DNA from: Desulfococcus sp041737845
GTDB lineage: Bacteria; Desulfobacterota; Desulfobacteria; Desulfobacterales; Desulfococcaceae
Direction of reading: 5' to 3'
NCBI RefSeq assembly: GCF_041737845.1
Contig: NZ_JBGSQX010000074.1
Span: 1 to 64,000 of the forward strand
DNA length: 64,000 bases
In this document: piece by piece, positions 8,132 through 17,365 of the stretch
How positions within the stretch are numbered: the first letter of the stretch is position 1
Layout: the number at the start of each line of letters is the position of its first letter
Made by a program: the position numbers and the translations under genes
The notes under the pieces: generated by a model
Seen by the model: only the letters and a program-made list of their open reading frames with translations
The model's database searches: none
Told to the model about the DNA's origin: nothing

Positions 8132-10123
8132 ATGGACAATGACATAGACAATGAAATGCCCCGCACCCCGCCCGCCATTCTGGCGCCGGCAGGCAACCGG
8201 GACGCGTTTCTGGCGGCCCTTGCCGCCGGCGCCGATGCCGTGTACTGCGGTCTCAAGGATTTTTCCGCCCGGATGGCCGCCAAGAATTTCTCGCTGGAGG
8301 AGATGGCCGCCCTGACCCGGCTCGCCCACGACCGGGGCACGCGGGTTTACGTCACCCTCAACACCCTGATCAAGCCGGATGAATTGGATCAGTGCGGCGC
8401 CCTGGTCGACTGCCTGAGCCGCCAGGTTGAACCGGACGGTCTCATCCTGCAGGACCTGGCGGTTGCCGCCATTGCGCGGGAAGCGGGCTTCAAAGGCGAA
8501 CTGCACCTCTCCACGCTGGCCAACGTCACCTTCCCGAAGGCCCTCGACGTCATCCGGCGTTCCCAGCAGATGGGGATCCGCCGGGTCGTTCTGCCGAGGG
8601 AATTGAGCGTGGACGAAATCAAGCAGATGGCCGGGGCCTGCCCGGATGGGCTGGACCTGGAGGTGTTTGTCCATGGCGCCCTCTGCTACGCCGTATCCGG
8701 GAGGTGCTACTGGAGCAGCTACATGGGCGGGAAAAGCGGGCTGAGGGGCCGGTGCGTCCAGCCCTGCCGGCGACTTTACACCCAGGAGGGAAGGGCCGGA
8801 AGGTATTTTTCCTGCCAGGACCTCAGCATCGACGTTCTTGTCAAGGTGCTTCTGTCGATTCCAAAGGTGTCGGTCTGGAAGATCGAGGGGCGCAAAAAGG
8901 GCCCCCACTATGTTTACTATACCGTCAAGGCCTATCAGAAGCTGCGGGACCATGTGGGGGACGCCAGGGAGCGGAAAGACGCACTCGAACTCCTCGCCCG
9001 GTCTCTCGGGCGGACGGGGACTCATTACCGGTTTCTGTCCCAGCGCCCCCAGAACCCCGTCAACCCGGAGATCCAGACCGGCTCCGGGTATCTGATCGGA
9101 AGGGTCAAGGGCGCGCCCGAGGGGGCTTATGTGGATTCCCGGGAGCCGCTGTTATCGGGGGACGTGCTTCGCGTCGGCTATGAAGACGAAGCCTGGCATA
9201 CCGTCATCCGGGTGGGAAGGTATGTGCCGAAAAAGGGGCGCCTCTTCATCCGGCAGCGCGGCGGCGGGAAATTTGCCGGGGGCACGCCGGTTTTTCTCAC
9301 GGACCGCAGGGAAAAAGAGCTCCAGGGGATGATCGACGCGCTCGAAGCCTTGCTGACGGAGGTCGCCCCCGTCACGCCGTTGCCGCCCTATCGGGTGAAT
9401 CTTCCCCGGTCGCCCCTGAAGACGGCGGCCCCCCTGGATCTCAGGGTCGATCGATCGCCGCGGCGGGGGCCGCATCGGGGCGGGTCCGGCCTCTGGCTTT
9501 CGGACGATGCGCTGAACAGGGCGGACAAGCGGCTGTTCTCCGCGCTCTGGTGGTGGCTTCCGCCCGTGATCTGGCCGGACGAGGAAGAACTCTGGCGGCA
9601 GAGGATCGATGCGGCAACAATGAACGGCGGGCGGATGTTCGTTTTAAACGCCCTGTGGCAGACGGCGTTTTTCGATAGCCGGCCATCCACCCTGTGGGCC
9701 GGGCCGTTCTGCAATATCGCCAACCCCATGGCCATCCGTCTGGCCGCATCCCTGGGGTTCGCCGGGTGCATCGCGAGCCCCGAACTGGGCTCCGGGGACT
9801 ACGCGGACCTCGGCCGGCAGAGCCCGCTTCCCCTGGGGATCGTGATCGCCGGCAACTGGCCCCTCGCCGTCTCCCGGGTCGCCCCTGAATCCGTATCGCC
9901 CGGGCATCCCATCATGAGCCCCAGGGGAGAAGCCGCCTGGATCCAGTCCTACGGCGAAAACACATGGATCTATCCCAACTGGCGGATCAATCTGGAGGCG
10001 GAGAGAAAGGTTCTTTCCCGGGCCGGCTACACCCTCTTTGTCACCCTCGAGGAGCCCGTGCCGGATCATATCCGTCTGAAGGAACGGCCCGGTCTGTGGA
10101 ACTGGAAGGTGGGGCTGCCATGA
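8132..10123 (+). CDS. U32-family peptidase / collagenase-like protein
   Basis: 663 aa. The N-terminal ~290 residues are a U32 domain: APAGNRDAFLAALAAGADAVYCG at the start and the signature region ELEVFVHGALCYAVSGRC with CVQPCRR near residues 175-215, giving the Cys cluster of the family. Related proteins (RlhA, TrhP, UbiU/UbiV) act in RNA hydroxylation or O2-independent ubiquinone hydroxylation and carry Fe-S clusters, so peptidase activity should not be assumed. The C-terminal half is a second, less conserved region. A start at 8124 is possible in another frame but would not read this protein. Convergent with the SH3 gene. Confidence 0.85.
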   Translation: MDNDIDNEMPRTPPAILAPAGNRDAFLAALAAGADAVYCGLKDFSARMAAKNFSLEEMAALTRLAHDRGTRVYVTLNTLIKPDELDQCGALVDCLSRQVEPDGLILQDLAVAAIAREAGFKGELHLSTLANVTFPKALDVIRRSQQMGIRRVVLPRELSVDEIKQMAGACPDGLDLEVFVHGALCYAVSGRCYWSSYMGGKSGLRGRCVQPCRRLYTQEGRAGRYFSCQDLSIDVLVKVLLSIPKVSVWKIEGRKKGPHYVYYTVKAYQKLRDHVGDARERKDALELLARSLGRTGTHYRFLSQRPQNPVNPEIQTGSGYLIGRVKGAPEGAYVDSREPLLSGDVLRVGYEDEAWHTVIRVGRYVPKKGRLFIRQRGGGKFAGGTPVFLTDRREKELQGMIDALEALLTEVAPVTPLPPYRVNLPRSPLKTAAPLDLRVDRSPRRGPHRGGSGLWLSDDALNRADKRLFSALWWWLPPVIWPDEEELWRQRIDAATMNGGRMFVLNALWQTAFFDSRPSTLWAGPFCNIANPMAIRLAASLGFAGCIASPELGSGDYADLGRQSPLPLGIVIAGNWPLAVSRVAPESVSPGHPIMSPRGEAAWIQSYGENTWIYPNWRINLEAERKVLSRAGYTLFVTLEEPVPDHIRLKERPGLWNWKVGLP

Positions 10124-10180
10124 TCCGGGCAGGATATGAACCCGACCCGGTCCGCATAGGGCGAGGGTTCAGGAGACAGG

Positions 10181-11647
10181 CTATTTCTTGAAGGTCATGA
10201 CATAGAGATTCGTTTTCTTGAAGAAGACCTGGTCAACGCTGTACTTGAAACGCGGATCGAGTGCGGCTTCAACCAGAACCGGCGAGCCCGCGCCGCCGGA
10301 CCCGCGGATCGAGATTCCCGTGACAAGTATCCCGTTTGCGGGAATGGCGCTGCCGATGCCGGGTGACAGGCGGGTGTCCGCGAACTCGCAGACGACCATG
10401 GGCACGGACTGGTCGTCGAGGGTATAGGTTTTGGGCGGATGGAACCCGTTCAATTCAAAGATGATGTTTTCGTTGCCTTCCGGCGTGGTTTCGAAACGGA
10501 TGGCCCGGATCTCCTTTTCGGAAGGCGCCTCTGCGGGTGCGGATGCGGTTTCCGTCTTCGGCTGTTCAGCCGCCGCCGGCTTTTCGCCTGATTTCCTCTT
10601 GAGGGTTTTCGATTCCTCAGGCCGCGCCGCGACTGGAGCGTCCTTCGGGGTCGCCTCGTCTTTTCGGAACTCCTTGTCGTCCACGATATCGAACATTGTT
10701 TTGCTGGCCCACCCCGTCCGTCCGTCCGAGAGGAGAATGCGATACCAGGCCCCCTCGGTTTCAGTCACGACGGCCCGGGTCCCCCGGGGGATGCCGAAGA
10801 CCGTGGGCGAGGACTTGGACGGCCCGGTTCTCACCCGCCCCGATCTCGCCTTGAGGATGACGGCAGGCCCGTTGCCTTCGCCGGAAGCGCCCTTGCTTGC
10901 AGCCGGATTGGCTGCGGCCGTTCCCGTGTCGGCTGCGTCGCTTTCGGGTTGGGATGGGGGGGTGTCCGGCGCAGGCGCGGGTGTGCCCGGTTCGCCGGCC
11001 CCGGATTCGGTTGCGGCGGTTTCGGCTTGGGAGGGGGTGCCCTCTGCCGCCCCGTCCGGTTCCTCGTCAACTGGGGGCGCTTCGGCTTCCGCCGGGGGGG
11101 GGGGCGAGGTGAACGCCGCGAGGGTGTGATAGAGCCAACCGGTCTGCCCGCTTTCGGCCTGGATATGGTACCAGTCGCCCTGCTTGGCCAGCACCGTGAA
11201 CCGGCTGCCCCGGTTCAGGCCGAAGGCGAGCGGTGCATTCAGGGAGGGGGCCTTTCGAACCCGCCCCGAGGCTGCCTTGAGGGTCGCGGTTCTTCCCGGA
11301 ACCCCGGGTGATGAGGCTTCAGGGGTAACGGCTGCGGCTTCGGCGGTTGATTTTTCCGCGGTGAAAATGCTCTGATGCACCCATCCCAGCCGCTGGTCGG
11401 GCAAGCTGACGGCAATCCACTCGCCCTTTCGGTACAGCACGAGGAGTTCGGCCCCCGGCTTCAACATTTCCAGCACCGGCGCGATCTTGACGGGTTGAGC
11501 ATGCAGTTTCGCCTCCGACGTCCGGACGATCCGGACGCCGGGGTCATCGGCCGAGAGCGTCGGGCACCGGAGCAGGCCCGCCGAGGCCCAGAACGCCAGG
11601 CCCAACATAACGGAGAGGAAGTGGGATCGGTTACGTCTCATGCTCAT
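10181..11647 (-). CDS. Exported triple SH3b protein with C-terminal AMIN-like domain
   Basis: 488 aa. The start is set at ATG 11647, where GGCGG lies 6 nt upstream and a signal peptide follows (MSMRRNRS then a hydrophobic stretch). Three bacterial SH3 domains can be seen, each ending in a GWxxxxxF/L-type strand (DQRLGWVHQSIF, SGQTGWLYHTL, DGRTGWASKTMF). They are separated by low-complexity Pro/Ala/Glu-rich linkers. The last ~110 residues (IRFETTPEGNENIIFELNGF onward) resemble an AMIN domain, which anchors proteins to peptidoglycan or the outer membrane. Role inferred: cell-wall or envelope binding. No enzyme domain is present. Confidence 0.75.
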   Translation of the reverse strand: MSMRRNRSHFLSVMLGLAFWASAGLLRCPTLSADDPGVRIVRTSEAKLHAQPVKIAPVLEMLKPGAELLVLYRKGEWIAVSLPDQRLGWVHQSIFTAEKSTAEAAAVTPEASSPGVPGRTATLKAASGRVRKAPSLNAPLAFGLNRGSRFTVLAKQGDWYHIQAESGQTGWLYHTLAAFTSPPPPAEAEAPPVDEEPDGAAEGTPSQAETAATESGAGEPGTPAPAPDTPPSQPESDAADTGTAAANPAASKGASGEGNGPAVILKARSGRVRTGPSKSSPTVFGIPRGTRAVVTETEGAWYRILLSDGRTGWASKTMFDIVDDKEFRKDEATPKDAPVAARPEESKTLKRKSGEKPAAAEQPKTETASAPAEAPSEKEIRAIRFETTPEGNENIIFELNGFHPPKTYTLDDQSVPMVVCEFADTRLSPGIGSAIPANGILVTGISIRGSGGAGSPVLVEAALDPRFKYSVDQVFFKKTNLYVMTFKK

Positions 11648-11738
11648 GGATATCCGCCTGTAAGTCGAAAAATTGTGGTGCGCTTCGGAGCGCCAGGGGG
11701 CCGGGACGCGAGGGACCCCCCATCCATCCGCGGATGGT

Positions 11739-12113
11739 TCAGGACTGCCGCGGCCGTGACGGGTCGTCAACCTTGACGGCCTTTCGGGCATGGTAGCTTT
11801 CGGTGTTCATGGTGGCTTTGGGTTCGATCATCAGGATGCTTGCCTCCTGGGCCGCCACCAGCTTATGGGGGGTATTGCACGGGATGATGAAGAGATCGCC
11901 TTCTCCCAGCACAAGGGCGTCGTCCTGAAATTCTATGCTCATCTGGCCTTTCAGGACCAGGAGCATTTCGTCCTCCTCCTTGTGGTGATGCCAGTCGAAA
12001 TCCCCCTTTAATTTGATGATCTTGACGGGCCGGCTGTTAAATTCGCCAATCAGCTTGGACTGCCAGTATTTATCGAATGTTCGAAGCTTTTCGGTGATGT
12101 TTATTTTTTCCAT
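11739..12113 (-). CDS. Small cupin-domain protein
   Basis: 124 aa, a single cupin barrel. Motif 1 is DFDWHHHKEEDEMLLVLKG, with His, His and Glu as metal ligands. Motif 2 is FIIPCNTPHKLVA, with the last His. Such proteins bind a divalent metal and serve as isomerases, dioxygenases or sensors; no substrate can be assigned. The start has AAGGAG upstream. It probably shares a transcript with the SH3 gene 91 nt downstream. Confidence 0.83.
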   Translation of the reverse strand: MEKINITEKLRTFDKYWQSKLIGEFNSRPVKIIKLKGDFDWHHHKEEDEMLLVLKGQMSIEFQDDALVLGEGDLFIIPCNTPHKLVAAQEASILMIEPKATMNTESYHARKAVKVDDPSRPRQS

Positions 12114-12250
12114 TGGATCTCCTTGATGGGAATGTCGCTGCCGGATCCGCTCTCCGGGTCGACGGTCTCTGGGATGGGCAAGTCTTCGAAAAAATATTTC
12201 TTAATAATATCAAATGAATTGATACACAAAGGCACGCCGGCGGTCAAGGC

Positions 12251-12790
12251 TCAATTTGCCGCATCGGGCCATGGCGGCTGAAAATTCAAAAGATATTCAA
12301 TAAATGCGGCCGCATTCCTGGCGACGAAGTCGATGCCCGCGCGCCGGGCAAGGTCCGGATCCGCGCCAAAGAGCGGGCCGCCGGCGACGATCCGGGTCTT
12401 TTTCGGGATGCTGTTCCGGATCTCGACCAGGGCCTCCTCCGTGTCGAACTGGAGGACCGTGAGCCCGAGGATGTCCGGCTGATGGGCTGCGCAGGCCCGG
12501 ATGACCTCTTTTGGCGGCTTAAGAAGACCCAGGGGAATCATCGAAAGGCCTGCGACCTCCCCATAGAGGTGAATCACCTCGAGGCCGTGGCCCCACGCGT
12601 CGTCCAGGGTCGCCGTCACCATCAGGGGCGGACGGGGCCAGAGGCTCTCCGCGCCGCTCTCCCGTTTCCATGCCAGCACTTTTTCCGCGGCGGAAAGGAG
12701 TTCGTTTCGGGAAGGCCTGCGGGTTGTTTTCAATGCATCCACTATTTCGATGATCTTCCGGCGCAGGGATGCGGCTGCGGGTTCTATCAT
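12251..12790 (-). CDS. Cobalamin-binding-like (MtbC/MetH-type fold) protein
   Basis: 179 aa. A short N-terminal helical segment (~1-50) is followed by a Rossmann-like domain that aligns with B12-binding modules of corrinoid proteins. The region VTATLDDAWGHGLEVI corresponds to the usual GDxHDIGKNIV motif, and IVAGGPLFG to the later GG loop. The His that normally ligates cobalt is replaced by Trp, so base-off/His-on cobalamin binding is unlikely. It may bind another corrinoid form or have become a sensor domain. No methyltransferase partner is adjacent. Confidence 0.68.
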   Translation of the reverse strand: MIEPAAASLRRKIIEIVDALKTTRRPSRNELLSAAEKVLAWKRESGAESLWPRPPLMVTATLDDAWGHGLEVIHLYGEVAGLSMIPLGLLKPPKEVIRACAAHQPDILGLTVLQFDTEEALVEIRNSIPKKTRIVAGGPLFGADPDLARRAGIDFVARNAAAFIEYLLNFQPPWPDAAN

Positions 12791-13031
12791 TTTCCGTCCT
12801 CCGTCCTGGTTGATGGCAATGAATCGGGCCTTCCATGTTCCGCCCGGTGTCGCAGAACACCTTAAAAGACTTTGATGCTCCGATTCAAGCTTTTTGTTCG
12901 GCGTGAGGCCGCGCCGGGATTTTCCCTCTTTCCCATTCCGCGCTCATGGGTTACTTTAGGTGATTGAGAAAGCGGTCGAACCGCAACGGCGGCCGCTGAA
13001 AACGACAACCGCAATCCCATGGGACACGTTC

Positions 13032-13709
13032 ATGAGAATCCTCCTGGTGGAAGACGATCAAAAGATCGCATTCTTTATCCTCAAAGGCCTGAAGGCGGCC
13101 GGATACGCGGCGGATCACGCCGCAGACGGCGAGAACGGCCTGCACCTCGGGCTCACCGAGCCCTATGACGCCGCGGTCATCGATGTGATGCTGCCCGGAA
13201 GGAACGGCCTCTCGATCATCGAGACCCTGCGCCGGAAAAAAGTGAGAACGCCGGTGATCATCCTGAGCGCCAAGGGAGAGATCGAGGACCGGATCAAGGG
13301 GCTCGAGATCGGGGCGGACGACTACCTGACGAAACCCTTCTCCTTCTCGGAGCTCCTGGCGCGGGTTCAGGCCCTGATCCGCCGGTCGAGCGAGGTTTCG
13401 GAGCCCATGCGCCTTGCCGTCGGCGGCCTCTCCCTGGATCTCGTGACCCGGCGGGTGGCTCGGGACGGCCGGAAAATCGAACTCCAGCCCCTGGAATTCT
13501 CCCTCTTGGAATACCTGATGCGAAACGCCGGCCGGGTCGTGTCCAAGACCATGATCATGGAGCACGTGTGGGACTATAACTTCGACCCCCGCACCAATGT
13601 GGTGGAGGCCCGGATCTGCCGGCTGCGGGACAAGGTGGACAAGGAATTCGACCGGAAGCTGATCCACACGGTGAGGGGCGTCGGGTATGTACTTCAGGAA
13701 ACGGATTAG
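13032..13709 (+). CDS. OmpR/PhoB-family response regulator
   Basis: 225 aa. The receiver domain has the acidic pair in LLVEDDQK, the phospho-accepting Asp in AAVIDVMLPG and the conserved Lys in YLTKPF. A C-terminal winged helix follows (LQPLEFSLLEYLM ... VVEARICRLRDKVD). The start MRILLVEDD at 13032 is chosen because the ORF upstream of it is not domain-like. It overlaps the histidine kinase gene by 23 nt, so the two form a coupled two-component operon. The signal is unknown; the downstream degP-like gene suggests envelope stress. Confidence 0.92.
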   Translation: MRILLVEDDQKIAFFILKGLKAAGYAADHAADGENGLHLGLTEPYDAAVIDVMLPGRNGLSIIETLRRKKVRTPVIILSAKGEIEDRIKGLEIGADDYLTKPFSFSELLARVQALIRRSSEVSEPMRLAVGGLSLDLVTRRVARDGRKIELQPLEFSLLEYLMRNAGRVVSKTMIMEHVWDYNFDPRTNVVEARICRLRDKVDKEFDRKLIHTVRGVGYVLQETD

Positions 13710-15105
13710 ATGGCCGCGCACCCTGGCCCTTCGCCTGACCCTCTGGTACGGGTCCATCGTCGTGCTTGTGTCGGGCGTGGCCTTTTTGCTCTTTTACCTG
13801 ATGGTGACCGGTCTCCTGGAGGAGCGCTCGGACCTGGAGCTCCTCAACGAGGCAAGCACCTTCGAATCCATCTTCAAGGCCAAGGGGCTGGACGCCGTCA
13901 GGCGCGTGATGGTCCTGGAGGCCCAGGCGGCCGGGGAGCGGAAGGTCTTTTTCAGGCTCCTCTCCCTGGGCGGTGCGGCGTTTTCATCGTCCAACATGTC
14001 TTACTGGGAGGACATCGGCGTCGCGAGAAGCGCCATCCGGGACCTGATGGAAGGGCGCGCCCATGTCTTCGACACCCTCCCGAGCCCCGACCGGAAGCAC
14101 CGGGTGCGGATCCTCTACCGGATGATCGGACCGGGCGTCATCGTCCAGCTCGGGGAGTCCATGGAGCATGCCGGCCGCTTCATCGAGGCGTTCCGGAAGA
14201 TCTTTGTCGGGACCATGACGGCCCTGGGGGCCTCCGCGATCCTGATCGGGTGGTTCATGGCCCAAAAAGCCCTGGGGGGCGTCGGAGAGGTCACCCGGAC
14301 CGCCCTGGAGATCACCGGCGGGGAGCTGGGGCGCCGGGTCCCCGTGAAGAGATGGGGGGATGAGATCGAACGCCTGGCCGTCACCTTCAACGGGATGCTG
14401 GACCGTATCGAGAGCCTGGTTGCGGGCATCAAGGAGATGAGCGACAACATCGCCCATGACCTGAAAAGCCCCGTCACCCGGATACGGGGCCTGGCCGAAG
14501 TAACGCTCACCACGGCCGGCGCGGGCCCCGACGCCGTCGACCATTACCAGGGGATGGCGGCGGGGGTGATCGAGGAATGTGACAGCCTCCTCGACATGAT
14601 CAACACCATGCTGATGATCTCGAAGACGGAGGCCGGCGCCGGCGTCATCGAGCGGACCGCCGTGGACATGGGCGCCCTGGTCAGGGGGGCGTGCGAGCTG
14701 TTCGAGCCGGTCGCCGAGGACAAGGGCATCACCCTGGCCTGCCGCGCCCCCCTAAACTGCACCGTGACGGGCGACATCCGTCTGCTCCAGAGGGCCGTCG
14801 GCAATCTCCTGGACAACGCCCTCAAGTACACCCCGGAGGGCGGTTTCGTGGATGTCTTTGTCTCGGGGCTGGACGGGCGCCGCCTGGAGGTCGTGGTCGA
14901 GGACACGGGGACCGGCATCCAGGCGTCGGATCTCCCCCACATCTTCGACCGGTTCTACCGGTGCGACCCCAGCCGGGCCCTGGCGGGGGCAGGCCTGGGG
15001 CTCAGCCTGGTCAGGACCATCGCCGCGGTCCACGGCGGCTCCGTTGTGGTGGAGAGCGTTCCGGGCGCAGGGAGCGTCTTCTTTTTTGAATTACCGTTTT
15101 CCTGA
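13687..15105 (+). CDS. Membrane sensor histidine kinase (HAMP-HisKA-HATPase)
   Basis: 472 aa. One TM helix is near residues 15-37, a periplasmic sensor covers ~38-160, and a second TM is near 165-187. A HAMP domain follows, then HisKA with the phospho-His in SDNIAHDLKSPVTR, and HATPase_c with N, G1, F and G2 boxes (NLLDNALKYT, VEDTGTGI, FDRFYRCDPS, GAGLGLSLV). The periplasmic part lacks a recognised ligand domain. It starts inside the regulator gene (23-nt overlap). The partner regulator is OmpR-type. Confidence 0.92.
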   Translation: MYFRKRIRWPRTLALRLTLWYGSIVVLVSGVAFLLFYLMVTGLLEERSDLELLNEASTFESIFKAKGLDAVRRVMVLEAQAAGERKVFFRLLSLGGAAFSSSNMSYWEDIGVARSAIRDLMEGRAHVFDTLPSPDRKHRVRILYRMIGPGVIVQLGESMEHAGRFIEAFRKIFVGTMTALGASAILIGWFMAQKALGGVGEVTRTALEITGGELGRRVPVKRWGDEIERLAVTFNGMLDRIESLVAGIKEMSDNIAHDLKSPVTRIRGLAEVTLTTAGAGPDAVDHYQGMAAGVIEECDSLLDMINTMLMISKTEAGAGVIERTAVDMGALVRGACELFEPVAEDKGITLACRAPLNCTVTGDIRLLQRAVGNLLDNALKYTPEGGFVDVFVSGLDGRRLEVVVEDTGTGIQASDLPHIFDRFYRCDPSRALAGAGLGLSLVRTIAAVHGGSVVVESVPGAGSVFFFELPFS

Positions 15106-15220
15106 AACATGACCAGGTGATCATCTTTTCATCATGTTGAGATCAACTCATCGTCCTATAGTAAGTTCCAAACATCGTTTTCAGTGTCAACTCATCGCAT
15201 CTATTCAGGAGGAAACAATT

Positions 15221-16663
15221 ATGAAATGGATAACAGCCAGACCACATGCAGCAACGATCGCCCTTTGGACCGCCGTGCTTTTTCTGGGGGCCGGCCTCCG
15301 CGCGGACGCGGGCGCCGCCTCGAATGGTGATGCTCAGATGGTCCCCATGAACATCAGCAGCCTGGCCCAGAAGGTGCGGCCGGCCGTGGTGAATATCCGG
15401 ACGGTCAAGACCGTCAGCGGCGGCGGGCGGGTTTTCCGGCATTTTTACGGCAACCCCTTCGGGGACCGGGACAACCCCTTCAAGGATTTCTTCCCGCAGT
15501 TTCCAGATGACAATGCCCCGGATTTCAAACAGCAGAGCCTGGGGTCCGGGTTCATTATCGACAAAGAGGGGTTCATCGTGACCAACAACCACGTCATCGA
15601 CGGCGCGGACCAGATCAAGGTGCGTCTCGCAAATGAAAAGGAGTTCGACGCCGAGGTGATCGGCCGGGATGCCAACACCGATCTGGCCCTGATCCGCATC
15701 GCCCCCAGCAAGGATCTGGTGCCGCTTGAAATCGGGAACTCCGATCAGCTTCAGGTGGGGGACTGGGTCGTGGCCATCGGCAGCCCCTTCGGGCTCGAGC
15801 AGACCGTCACCGCCGGAATCGTCAGCGCAAAAGGCCGGGTCATTGGCGCCGGCCCCTATGATGATTTCATCCAGACCGACGCCTCCATCAACCCCGGAAA
15901 CAGCGGCGGGCCGCTTCTCGACATGGAGGGCCGGGTGGTAGGCATCAACACGGCCATTATCGCCAGCGGCCAGGGGATCGGCTTTGCCATCCCGGTCAAC
16001 ATGGCCATCGGGATCATCGGCCAGCTGGAAAAAAGCGGGGAGGTCACCCGGGGATGGCTGGGGGTCGGGATTCAGGACCTGACCGATGAACTCAAGAGCT
16101 ACTACAACATCAAGCGGGACACCGGTGTCCTGATCTCCCAGGTTTACGAGGGCGATCCGGCGGACAAGGGCGGCGTAAAGGTCGGCGACGTGGTGATCGC
16201 CGTTGACGGCAAGGAGGTCAAGTCGAGCCGGGATCTGTCCGGACAGATCGCCGGCCTGCCCGTGGGCAAGAAGACCTCCATCACCCTGATCCGGGACGGG
16301 AAGGAGAGGACGGTCGACGTTACGCTGGGCAAGCGGGCGGAGGACGTTCAGCGTGCGGGCACGGGAAAGAAAAATGAAGAAAACCTGGGCCTTCAGTTGA
16401 GAGACATCGACCCTGAGATGGCCAAGCGGTTTGGATACGAGTCCGGCGAGAGGGGGATCCTCGTCACCGACGTGTCCTCCGGCAGCAAGGCCGAGGAGGC
16501 CGGCATCCGCCAGGGGGATCTGGTCATCGAGATCAACCGGGAGCAGGTGGCGTCCATCTCCGAATTCCAGAAGGCGGTGGGCAAGGTCAAGACGGGCGAG
16601 GCCATCCAACTGCTCATCAAGAGACCCCGCAGCGGGTTTGTCGTCGCGAAACTGGTGAAATAA
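15221..16663 (+). CDS. degP: DegP/HtrA-family periplasmic serine protease (Do)
   Basis: 480 aa. A signal peptide opens the protein. The trypsin-like domain has the full triad: His124 in TNNHVID, Asp154 in ANTDLAL and Ser228 in NPGNSGGPLLD. Two PDZ domains follow (~residues 290-375 and 390-480). DegP/DegQ enzymes degrade or refold misfolded periplasmic proteins. The start at 15221 has a strong AGGAGG, whereas the ATG at 15134 has none. It follows the two-component genes after 115 nt and may be their target. degQ would be an equally fair symbol. Confidence 0.9.
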   Translation: MKWITARPHAATIALWTAVLFLGAGLRADAGAASNGDAQMVPMNISSLAQKVRPAVVNIRTVKTVSGGGRVFRHFYGNPFGDRDNPFKDFFPQFPDDNAPDFKQQSLGSGFIIDKEGFIVTNNHVIDGADQIKVRLANEKEFDAEVIGRDANTDLALIRIAPSKDLVPLEIGNSDQLQVGDWVVAIGSPFGLEQTVTAGIVSAKGRVIGAGPYDDFIQTDASINPGNSGGPLLDMEGRVVGINTAIIASGQGIGFAIPVNMAIGIIGQLEKSGEVTRGWLGVGIQDLTDELKSYYNIKRDTGVLISQVYEGDPADKGGVKVGDVVIAVDGKEVKSSRDLSGQIAGLPVGKKTSITLIRDGKERTVDVTLGKRAEDVQRAGTGKKNEENLGLQLRDIDPEMAKRFGYESGERGILVTDVSSGSKAEEAGIRQGDLVIEINREQVASISEFQKAVGKVKTGEAIQLLIKRPRSGFVVAKLVK

Positions 16664-16670
16664 CGGGCTT

Positions 16671-16694
16671 CGGGGCGGGAGCCCTCCCGCCCCG
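16671..16694. terminator. Perfect 10-bp hairpin between convergent genes
   Basis: CGGGGCGGGA / TCCCGCCCCG with a 4-nt loop lies 8 nt after the degP stop and 18 nt before the stop of the opposing MBL gene. There is no long T-run, so it could act as a bidirectional or Rho-assisted terminator, or as a transcript-stabilising hairpin. Confidence 0.6.
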
Positions 16695-16711
16695 ATCCTC
16701 AAGACCTGCGC

Positions 16712-17365
16712 TCAAACGTAGGCAAACCAGAAAGATTCCATCTCCTCAAAATTCTTCCGCACGGCGTCCGCGCCCGAGATGACCTCGCCATGTCCGGGCA
16801 GGAGCCATTCGACGTCGAGGGTCGCGAGTCGCCGGATGCCGGCTTTCAGCAGTCCGCCGTCTCCGCCCGGCAGGTCGGTCCGGCCCAGGCCTTCCTTGAA
16901 CACCAGGTCTCCCGTGAAAAGCGCCTTTTCCCGGGGCCAGTAGAGCGAGACGGACCCGGGCGTGTGCCCCGGGGTATGGAAGACCTCAAAGGCGTGCCCG
17001 CCCCAGGAGAACGGCCCCTCCTCGATGAAAAGGTCGGGTTTTGCGGCATCCATGCGGAGTTCCGACATCTCCTGATATTCCGGCAGAAAGCGCCATTCCG
17101 CCTCGTGGAGTGCCATGGGAACCCCCAACTCCCGGAACACCATGGCCCCCTCGATATGGTCGGGGTGGCCGTGGGTGCAAACGACCAGCCCGACTGCGCC
17201 CACGCTGAGGCCCATGTCCAGAAGCCCCCGCTGAACATGCTCGAACAGCGCGAGGTGCCCGGGATCGATGAGGATCGGCGAGGCGCCGCCGATGAGATAG
17301 GTGTTGCAGTTGTTGACGGTCTCGGATTCCCAGGGGAAGATATGGATGTGGTCGGTCAGGCGCAT
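16712..17365 (-). CDS. MBL-fold metal-dependent hydrolase (glyoxalase II-like)
   Basis: 217 aa. Metallo-beta-lactamase fold with the metal motif THGHPDHIEG near residue 64. Later ligands are the His in FHTPGHTPGS, the Asp in LFTGDLVF and the His in LLPGHGEVI. The layout matches hydroxyacylglutathione hydrolase-like proteins; the substrate is not determined. The start has AAGGAG upstream. Monocistronic, convergent with degP. Confidence 0.85.
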   Translation of the reverse strand: MRLTDHIHIFPWESETVNNCNTYLIGGASPILIDPGHLALFEHVQRGLLDMGLSVGAVGLVVCTHGHPDHIEGAMVFRELGVPMALHEAEWRFLPEYQEMSELRMDAAKPDLFIEEGPFSWGGHAFEVFHTPGHTPGSVSLYWPREKALFTGDLVFKEGLGRTDLPGGDGGLLKAGIRRLATLDVEWLLPGHGEVISGADAVRKNFEEMESFWFAYV

